From the NCBI GenBank assembly GCA_942493305.1, contig OW818686.1, positions 2,976,001-3,040,000 on the forward strand: 64,000 nucleotides of DNA, given 5' to 3'. Every line of letters begins with the position of its first letter. The first letter of the stretch is position 1. Shown one piece after another: positions 58,059 through 64,000 of the stretch. A model generated the notes under the pieces. The model was not told the DNA's origin and did no database searches. It saw only the letters and a program-made list of their open reading frames with translations. Source of the DNA: UBA7672 sp030824255. Its GTDB lineage: Bacteria; Pseudomonadota; Alphaproteobacteria; Caulobacterales; Hyphomonadaceae. A program made the translations under genes and the position numbers.

Positions 58059-59348
58059 ATGAACATCATCGACAGACGTCGGGACCCGGGAGGCAAGTCG
58101 CTGGCGAACCGTCAGCGATTTATAAGGCGTGCACGTGCCCTTGTACGGCGCGCGGTGCGTGAGGCTTCGGCCAAGCGCTCCATCAAGGATGTGGAGAAGG
58201 GTGGCGACATCGTCGTGCCGGCCGATGGCGTGCGGGAGCCTGTGCTCCGGCGTGGCAGCCAGGGAGGCAAGCGTGAATACGTGCTGCCCGGCAACAAGAA
58301 GTATATCCAGGGCGACGGCATTCCTCGGCCAGACGATGAAGGCGGCGGCTCGGGCGCTTCCGCTGATGGCGAGGGTGAAGACGACTTTCGCTTCGCCCTT
58401 TCCGACGAAGAGTTTCTTGATCTGTTCCTTGAAGACCTGGAACTGCCGGATCTGGCCAAGCGTCAGGTGATGGGCGTGGAGGAGGTTCAGCCCGTGAGAG
58501 CGGGCTATCGATCGTCAGGGCCTCCATCGTCGCTGTCGATCTCACGAACGATGCGCAACTCGTTGTCGCGACGCACTGCGTTGCGGCGTCCGAGCCCGGA
58601 AGAAGTGGCGGCGCTTGAAGTGGAAATTGCCAGACTCGATGATGAAGGCGGCCACGAAGACAAGATTATCGCGCTGCGCGAGGAACTGGAACGCAAGCAG
58701 CGTCGGATGAAGCTGGTGCCGTTCATCGATCCGCTGGACGTGCGTTATCGTCGGTACGACCAGATACCCAAACCCGTGGCGCGTGCGGTCATGTTCTGCC
58801 TGATGGATGTTTCGGGCTCGATGGACGAGCACATGAAGGATCTCGCCAAGAGGTTCTACTCGCTGCTCTACCTGTTCCTGAAACGGCGCTACAAGCGCGT
58901 GGACGTCGTGTTCATCCGGCACACGCACGAAGCCAGGGAAGTGGATGAAGAGACGTTCTTCCACTCGCGCGAGAGCGGCGGAACCGTGGTGTCCACGGCG
59001 CTGGAGGAAATGGCGCGCGTCATCCAGGATCGCTATCCAGCCTCTCAGTGGAACATCTACGCGGCGCAGGCGAGCGATGGCGACAACCTGCCGATGGATA
59101 ATCCGAACACCATCAACCTGCTGAAAACGGCTATCCTGCCGTTGTGTCAGTACTATGCCTATCTGGAGGTCGGTCACGCGCGCGAAGATGGCGGCGGAGA
59201 TGCGACGTCTCTGTGGAAGGCATATGAAATGGTTGCCGGAACAGAGGAAAACATGGCGATGCGCAAGGTTAGCCATCGCCGCGACATTTATCCCGTATTC
59301 CGGGAGCTGTTCGCGAAGGACGGCGCAAAGGCGGAGGCCGAGGCATGA
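58059..59348 (+). CDS. YeaH/YhbH (DUF444) family protein
   Basis: 429 residues. The N-terminus MNIIDRRRDPGGKSLANRQR and the FRFALSDEEFLDLFLEDLEL block are typical. The C-terminal half is a von Willebrand A-like domain with a MIDAS motif, MDVSGSMDEHMKDLAKRF, and later RHTHEAREVDEETFF. It probably acts with the PrkA kinase and SpoVR. Ten bases after prkA; its stop overlaps the next gene by four bases. Confidence 0.95.
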   Translation: MNIIDRRRDPGGKSLANRQRFIRRARALVRRAVREASAKRSIKDVEKGGDIVVPADGVREPVLRRGSQGGKREYVLPGNKKYIQGDGIPRPDDEGGGSGASADGEGEDDFRFALSDEEFLDLFLEDLELPDLAKRQVMGVEEVQPVRAGYRSSGPPSSLSISRTMRNSLSRRTALRRPSPEEVAALEVEIARLDDEGGHEDKIIALREELERKQRRMKLVPFIDPLDVRYRRYDQIPKPVARAVMFCLMDVSGSMDEHMKDLAKRFYSLLYLFLKRRYKRVDVVFIRHTHEAREVDEETFFHSRESGGTVVSTALEEMARVIQDRYPASQWNIYAAQASDGDNLPMDNPNTINLLKTAILPLCQYYAYLEVGHAREDGGGDATSLWKAYEMVAGTEENMAMRKVSHRRDIYPVFRELFAKDGAKAEAEA

Positions 59349-60943
59349 CAGGCAACGCAATGCTGACCCGCGACCGCAAGACGCGCATCGTGGATGCGCC
59401 TGAGCGCGGAACGTCCTCGCTTCTCTACACGGGCGCGGACTGGAACTTCGAAACACTGGGGCGCGTATTCGACGCGGTGCGCGAAATTGGCGAGGGCGAG
59501 ATCGGCCTCGACACCTACCGCACCCAGATAGAGGTCATTACGTCCGAGCAGATGCTGGATGCCTACTCAAGCGTCGGGATGCCGCTGTTCTACAAGCACT
59601 GGAGCTTCGGCAAGGACTTCGTCCGAAACCAGATGATGTACAACAAGGGTTATCAGGGGCTGGCGTACGAGATCGTCATCAACTCCGACCCCTGCATCTG
59701 CTACATCATGGAGGAGAACTCCGCGACGATGCAGACGCTGGTGCTGGCGCATGCGGCGATGGGGCATAACCACTTCTTCAAGAACAACTATGTGTTCAAG
59801 CAGTGGACCGACGCAAGCGGCATCGCTGACTACCTCTCGTTCGCGAAGGCATTCATCGCCAAATGCGAGGAGCGCCATGGCGTCGAGGCTGTCGAGCGAC
59901 TGATAGACGCTGCGCACGCGCTTCAGAGCCACGGCATACATCGCTATCCGGGCAAGCGCTCGATGGATCTTGCAACCGAGGAGCGGCGCGAGAAAGAGCG
60001 CCGTGCGCATGGGGAGGCGTTGTTCAATGACCTCTGGCGCACAGTGCCCCAGGCCAAGGGCAAGAAACCTGCGACCAAGAAGAAGCTGGACGAAGAGCGC
60101 CGCAAGGCGATCCTCAAATTGCCCGAAGAGAATATTCTCTACTTCCTCGAGAAGACGGCACCGCGCCTTCAGGGATGGCAGCGGGAAATCCTGCGGATCG
60201 TGCGTCTGATCGCGCAATACTTCTATCCGCAGCGCCAGACGAAGATGATGAATGAAGGGTGTGCGACGTGGACGCACCATAGGATCATGACGCGCCTCCA
60301 TGAGAAGGGGCAGATCAGCGACGGCTCTTATCTCGAGTTTCTGCACTCGCATACGAGCGTGGTTATGCAGCCCGAGTTCGATGATCGCCGCTATTCCGGC
60401 ATCAATCCCTATGCGCTCGGCTTTGCCATGATGCAGGACATTGAACGCATTTCGCTGACGCCCACGGACGAGGACCGGTCATGGTTCCCTGACATCGCGG
60501 GTAACGGCGACGCCTATGGCACGCTGAAGGATGTGTGGGCTAACTTCCGCGATGAGAGCATCATTTCCCAGTACCTGTCGCCACACCTGATCCGCCGCAT
60601 GGGCCTGTTCCACATCGTGGACGACCATGATGTGGAAGAGATGGAAGTCGCCGCCATCCATGACGAGCGCGGCTATCGCGAAGTGCGTCGGGCGCTGGCC
60701 CGGCAGTATGACGTCGCCCGACGCGATCCTGACATCCAGGTTGTGGACGTGGACCTGGCCGGGGACCGCCGGCTGGAGCTTCGCCACAACGTGGTCGATG
60801 GCATCACGCTGGAGGAAAAGGACGCCGACAGGGTGCTCCAGCACCTGGCCGACCTCTGGGGGTATGAGGTGCGCCTGATCGAGGCGGACGACCATACCGT
60901 CTATGCCGAGCACAAGGCGGAGCCCATGCGCCCGTTTGCTTAA
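59345..60943 (+). CDS. SpoVR (YcgB) family protein
   Basis: 532 residues. Family motifs: YTGADWNFETLGRVFDAVRE, GMPLFYKHWSFGKDFV, YKGYQGLAYEIVINSDPCI-type segment, and AHAAMGHNHFFKNNYVFKQW. A second histidine-rich block is GCATWTHHRIMTRLHEKG. Named after the Bacillus cortex protein, but its biochemical role is unknown. Last gene of the prkA-yeaH-spoVR operon, which is widely conserved as a unit and expressed under stress in other bacteria. Confidence 0.96.
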   Translation: MTGNAMLTRDRKTRIVDAPERGTSSLLYTGADWNFETLGRVFDAVREIGEGEIGLDTYRTQIEVITSEQMLDAYSSVGMPLFYKHWSFGKDFVRNQMMYNKGYQGLAYEIVINSDPCICYIMEENSATMQTLVLAHAAMGHNHFFKNNYVFKQWTDASGIADYLSFAKAFIAKCEERHGVEAVERLIDAAHALQSHGIHRYPGKRSMDLATEERREKERRAHGEALFNDLWRTVPQAKGKKPATKKKLDEERRKAILKLPEENILYFLEKTAPRLQGWQREILRIVRLIAQYFYPQRQTKMMNEGCATWTHHRIMTRLHEKGQISDGSYLEFLHSHTSVVMQPEFDDRRYSGINPYALGFAMMQDIERISLTPTDEDRSWFPDIAGNGDAYGTLKDVWANFRDESIISQYLSPHLIRRMGLFHIVDDHDVEEMEVAAIHDERGYREVRRALARQYDVARRDPDIQVVDVDLAGDRRLELRHNVVDGITLEEKDADRVLQHLADLWGYEVRLIEADDHTVYAEHKAEPMRPFA

Positions 60944-61133
60944 CGCTACGCCGCAGCGCGGCAATGCCGTCTGCCCACGGTCTTGTGACACCTGACGCTA
61001 GGAAAACCGCGCATTCCGGGCGCTATGCCGCTTTCCAGATCACGGCCGGTAACGCTAATTTCGCCGCATAGCAGAGGGGTCGGGCCGCGCCGGGTGTTGG
61101 GGCGCAGGCACAATGATCTCGAGGGAGGAGACT

Positions 61134-63935
61134 ATGGCTTCGCGCGTCGCCCATTGGGCGTTTGCGGCCGTGTACGGCATTGTCGCACTGATCGCTGTCT
61201 GGGGCGGTATCGTCCAGTTGAATCCACCGCCCACGGGTCCCAGTCCGTTCGATCCAAATCCGCTGCCGCCCATGGTCAATTCGGCCATGTTCACGGCGGC
61301 CATGTTCTACTTCATCACCGCGGCGGCGTTCGCAGCGGCGACGTTCAACGCCGTCCGCGGCGCGCTCTCGCCACAGCCAAACGGCGTGGCTTTCAGCCTC
61401 AACTTCGCCTTCGCTGCCTTCCTCGGCATCGTGGCGGCTTACCTCCTGTGGTACGGCGTCATTCTGCTGATGCTGGGCGGCTCGTTTGTTTACCTGCTGT
61501 CGGGCGTGGCGCTCGCGGCGGTGAGCGTGCTGCTCTTCCTGCGCAAACCGCTGGGAGCGATGATCTACGCGGGCATCGTGGCGTTCTGGATCATCTGGTC
61601 CATCGTCGAGGGCGGGCTTGATTTCCTGGCCCTGCTGCCGCGCCTTGCCGCTTTCCTTGTGGTGGGTCTGTGGTTCATCGCGCCGTGGCATCGCGCTGCG
61701 ATGGGCAAGACTGCCGAGAACCGCATCGACGCGGGCGGCCGCTGGGCTGGCGGCGCGATCGCCGTTGGCGCGGCGCTGCTGGTTGTTGGCGCTGTCCAGG
61801 GCTATCCGGTCAATCCGGCCACCGACAATGAAATCACCGGCACGGGCATTTCCGACTGGCAGCACTATGGCGGCGTATCTGGCGGCCAACGTTTCGCGCA
61901 GATCGACCAGATCAACGTCGACAATGTCGGCCAGCTCAAACAGGCTTGGGAGTTCCGCACCGGCGTCGCTTACGACTTCAAGCAGACGCCGCAGATGGCC
62001 AATGGGATGATCTATCTCTGCACGGCCGGAAACACGCTGATCGCTGTCGACTCCGACACGGGCGAGCAGCGCTGGCGCTATGACACCAAAACCCAGGTGC
62101 CGGGCGGGCTGGAGAATGCCTCCACCTTCGCGCGCACATGCCGTGGCGTCGGCTATCACGAGGCCCCCGCCGAATACACCGGTGAGTGCGCCAAGCGCGT
62201 CATCACCGGCACAGTGGATGCCCGCCTGATTGCGGTCGACGCGCTCACCGGCCGCCTCTGCGAAAGCTTCGGCTTCAGCGGCGAGGTCAACCTCGTCTCG
62301 GGCCTCGGCTATGCGCCGCTCGGCAACTTCATGGTCACGTCCACGCCGCTCATCGCGGGCGACAAGGTGGTCGTCGGCGGCTGGGTGACGGACAACCAGC
62401 AGATCGGCAACCCCTCGGGCGTCCTTCGCGCTTATGATGTCACGACCGGCGCTTTCGCCTGGGCGTGGGACATGGGCAATGCGGGCTATCAGGGCCTGCC
62501 GGATGAAGGCGGCGAATACACGCGCGGCACGCCGAACGTGTGGTCGAACACCTCCTACGATCCGGTTCTCAACCTAGTTTACGCCCCGACCGGCAACTCC
62601 TCGCCGGACTATTTCGACGGCGACCTGCGCTCCAAGGAATCGGAAGAGAACGCCTCGGCTGTTGTGGCTATCGACGCCGCGACGGGTCAGCGTCGCTGGG
62701 TCTACCAGACGGTTCACCGCGACATCTGGGATTATGACGTCCCGTCGCAGCCCGTGCTGGTCGATGTCCGCAAGAATGGCCAGGGCGAGCCGATTCCGGC
62801 TGTCGCCCAGGCCACGAAGCGCGGCGAGATCTTCCTGCTCGACCGTCGCACCGGCGTTCCGATTTACGACATCCCGGAAATGGCCGTGCCGCAGAACCCC
62901 GAAAAGGGCGAGGTCGTCACGGCCACGCAGCCCTTCTCGCCGTTGCCTCACTTCCGCGACGATCGCGTCGAGAAGGATATGTGGGGCATGACGCCGCTCG
63001 ACATGCTCCACTGCCGCATCGAGTTCAAGAAGATGCGCTATGAGGGGCACTTCACGCCTCCCATGCGTGGCGGCGGCGGCTATGGCCAGCGCGAAGACAG
63101 CTGGGGCGGCACGTTCCAGTATCCGGGCAATGCCGGCGGCTTCAACTGGGGCTCGGTGGCGGTGGATGCCGACAACGGCCTGCTGGTTGGCGCGCCGATG
63201 CTGATGGGCAACCGCATCGTCCTCCGCAGCAACGAAGACCGCGCGGCCGACCAGGCCTTCAACGCCGAGCGTCGCGCTGCTGCTGCGCCGCGTGACGAGC
63301 ATGAAGGTCCGGCTGCTCCGCCGGCTGCGGCTCGCGGTGGACGCCAGCAGAGCCCCGAAGCCAAGGCCCATGCCGAACGCTTCGACCAGGACCGCGTCCT
63401 CTATCGCGGCGACACGACGCCCTTCATGTCGGATTGGCGCCTGCCGCTGCCGTGGCTGAAAGACCCGGACAACCAGCTGCTCGGCACCAGCCTGCCGTGC
63501 TTCGAGCCGCCGTTCAGCCAGATCGGCGTTATGGACCTCAACACCAACACGCTGGTGTGGAAACGTCCCCTCGGGTCGATGAAACAGTCGGGTCCTTTCG
63601 GTATGGCAACCGGTCTGCCGTTCATGGTCGGCACGCCTCTGCAGGGCGGCACGATGGCCACGCGTGGCGGTCTGGCCTTCCACGCCGGATCTATGGACGC
63701 AACCTTCCGCGCTTTCGACATCCGCACGGGTGACGTGAAGTGGCAGGTCGATCTGCCGGGCAGCGCCCATTCCTCGCCGATGAGCTATGTCGGCAAGAAC
63801 GGGAAGCAGTACGTGCTGATCACTATCCCGACGCCCACCTGGCGCTACCCGCGCCCTGACCCGGCCGTGCTTGGTCCGCCGTCGCCCGAGGGTGGCTACG
63901 TGATCGCCTACGCGCTGCCGGACGCGGCGAAGTAG
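61134..63935 (+). CDS. Membrane-bound PQQ-dependent dehydrogenase (glucose/quinate type)
   Basis: 933 residues; ATG at 61134 follows GGGAGGAG. Residues 1-215 contain five or so transmembrane helices (HWAFAAVYGIVALIAVWGGI first), longer than the usual mGDH anchor. The periplasmic eight-bladed propeller starts around DWQHYGGVSGGQRFAQIDQI and includes the blades WRYDTKTQ, GRLCESFG, and the ligand segment YDPVLNLVYAPTGNSSPDYF. A proline/alanine-rich insert (about 715-745) is unusual. It oxidises sugars or polyols and passes electrons to ubiquinone. No PQQ biosynthesis genes are in view. Confidence 0.93.
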   Translation: MASRVAHWAFAAVYGIVALIAVWGGIVQLNPPPTGPSPFDPNPLPPMVNSAMFTAAMFYFITAAAFAAATFNAVRGALSPQPNGVAFSLNFAFAAFLGIVAAYLLWYGVILLMLGGSFVYLLSGVALAAVSVLLFLRKPLGAMIYAGIVAFWIIWSIVEGGLDFLALLPRLAAFLVVGLWFIAPWHRAAMGKTAENRIDAGGRWAGGAIAVGAALLVVGAVQGYPVNPATDNEITGTGISDWQHYGGVSGGQRFAQIDQINVDNVGQLKQAWEFRTGVAYDFKQTPQMANGMIYLCTAGNTLIAVDSDTGEQRWRYDTKTQVPGGLENASTFARTCRGVGYHEAPAEYTGECAKRVITGTVDARLIAVDALTGRLCESFGFSGEVNLVSGLGYAPLGNFMVTSTPLIAGDKVVVGGWVTDNQQIGNPSGVLRAYDVTTGAFAWAWDMGNAGYQGLPDEGGEYTRGTPNVWSNTSYDPVLNLVYAPTGNSSPDYFDGDLRSKESEENASAVVAIDAATGQRRWVYQTVHRDIWDYDVPSQPVLVDVRKNGQGEPIPAVAQATKRGEIFLLDRRTGVPIYDIPEMAVPQNPEKGEVVTATQPFSPLPHFRDDRVEKDMWGMTPLDMLHCRIEFKKMRYEGHFTPPMRGGGGYGQREDSWGGTFQYPGNAGGFNWGSVAVDADNGLLVGAPMLMGNRIVLRSNEDRAADQAFNAERRAAAAPRDEHEGPAAPPAAARGGRQQSPEAKAHAERFDQDRVLYRGDTTPFMSDWRLPLPWLKDPDNQLLGTSLPCFEPPFSQIGVMDLNTNTLVWKRPLGSMKQSGPFGMATGLPFMVGTPLQGGTMATRGGLAFHAGSMDATFRAFDIRTGDVKWQVDLPGSAHSSPMSYVGKNGKQYVLITIPTPTWRYPRPDPAVLGPPSPEGGYVIAYALPDAAK

Positions 63936-63947
63936 GACAGTCGTCAG

Positions 63948-63975
63948 GCCGGTCTGGGGCAAGCCTCAGACCGGC
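63948..63975 (+). terminator. Terminator-like hairpin after the PQQ dehydrogenase
   Basis: GCCGGTCTG (63948-63956) pairs with CAGACCGGC (63967-63975), extended inward by GGC/GCC after one mismatch, around an AA loop. No T-run is seen in the remaining bases, so it may depend on Rho or act as a 3' end stabiliser. Confidence 0.55.
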
Positions 63976-64000
63976 AGGCGGCCCCGGACAGGCCCACCAA

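Overview
This is a high-GC alphaproteobacterial chromosome segment. The gene orders rplI-rpsR-rpsF (reverse strand) and fabD-fabG-acpP-fabF-mltG-yicC-gmk, an NDUFS4-type complex I subunit, a tandem double cold-shock protein and the radical-SAM/UdgX pair point to Alphaproteobacteria. Caulobacterales or Hyphomonadaceae relatives are the best guess; this is an inference from gene content, with no marker-gene phylogeny behind it.

Layout. 1-8782 is core: the end of a TPR protein, three ribosomal protein genes, the fatty-acid synthesis cluster, MltG, YicC and guanylate kinase. 8783-9731 holds a doubtful reverse-strand frame containing a palindromic repeat, then an intergenic region with a strong hairpin and a four-way cloverleaf-like fold. 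9732-14814 is a DNA-repair stretch: recJ, a small secreted protein, then a radical-SAM protein translationally coupled to a DUF4130-UdgX fusion. After tRNA-Glu (14890-14964) comes a small accessory patch (about 15.0-17.6 kb) with a frameshifted NERD/zinc-ribbon gene and an orphan Imm50-like protein. 17.6-25.3 kb returns to core and housekeeping genes (RibD-like reductase, double CSD, DUF192, thioesterase, outer-membrane barrel, ArsR-AHSA1-GST operon, tRNA-Pro, CbiX-like chelatase, APH-like kinase, NDUFS4 protein), ending in tRNA-Arg(TCT).

25,300-51,790 is an integrated genomic island of 26.5 kb. The last 49 bases of the tRNA-Arg gene are repeated exactly at 51,742-51,790, and a tyrosine recombinase lies just inside the left end. 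Cargo, left to right: a small reverse-strand operon (two unrecognised mini-proteins and a frameshifted HTH protein); AlpA plus an AlpA-HTH/HUH-nuclease fusion; a PD-(D/E)xK nuclease candidate; a short unknown-gene operon leading into a DUF262/HNH protein and a full type I restriction system (hsdM, hsdS, hsdR) with a YgjP-like metallopeptidase; an XRE regulator; a zinc ribbon plus GYF_2 membrane protein; an unknown 357-residue protein; a serine resolvase with its candidate site; a DUF4145 protein; a SEC-C/nuclease-like protein; a degraded umuC; small hypotheticals; and a large GTPase behind an array of inverted repeats. It reads as a defence-rich island with several decayed genes.

51.9-64 kb is core-like: an AcuI-type reductase; a small His-tailed protein with a hemerythrin and topoisomerase IB; a secreted unknown protein; the PrkA-YeaH-SpoVR stress operon; and a membrane-bound PQQ-dependent dehydrogenase.

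The best candidates for something undescribed are the island GTPase with an integrase-like N-terminus and its 170-residue neighbour, the AlpA-HUH fusion with nearby hairpins, the small-protein operon at 27.1-27.8 kb, and the cloverleaf element before recJ.
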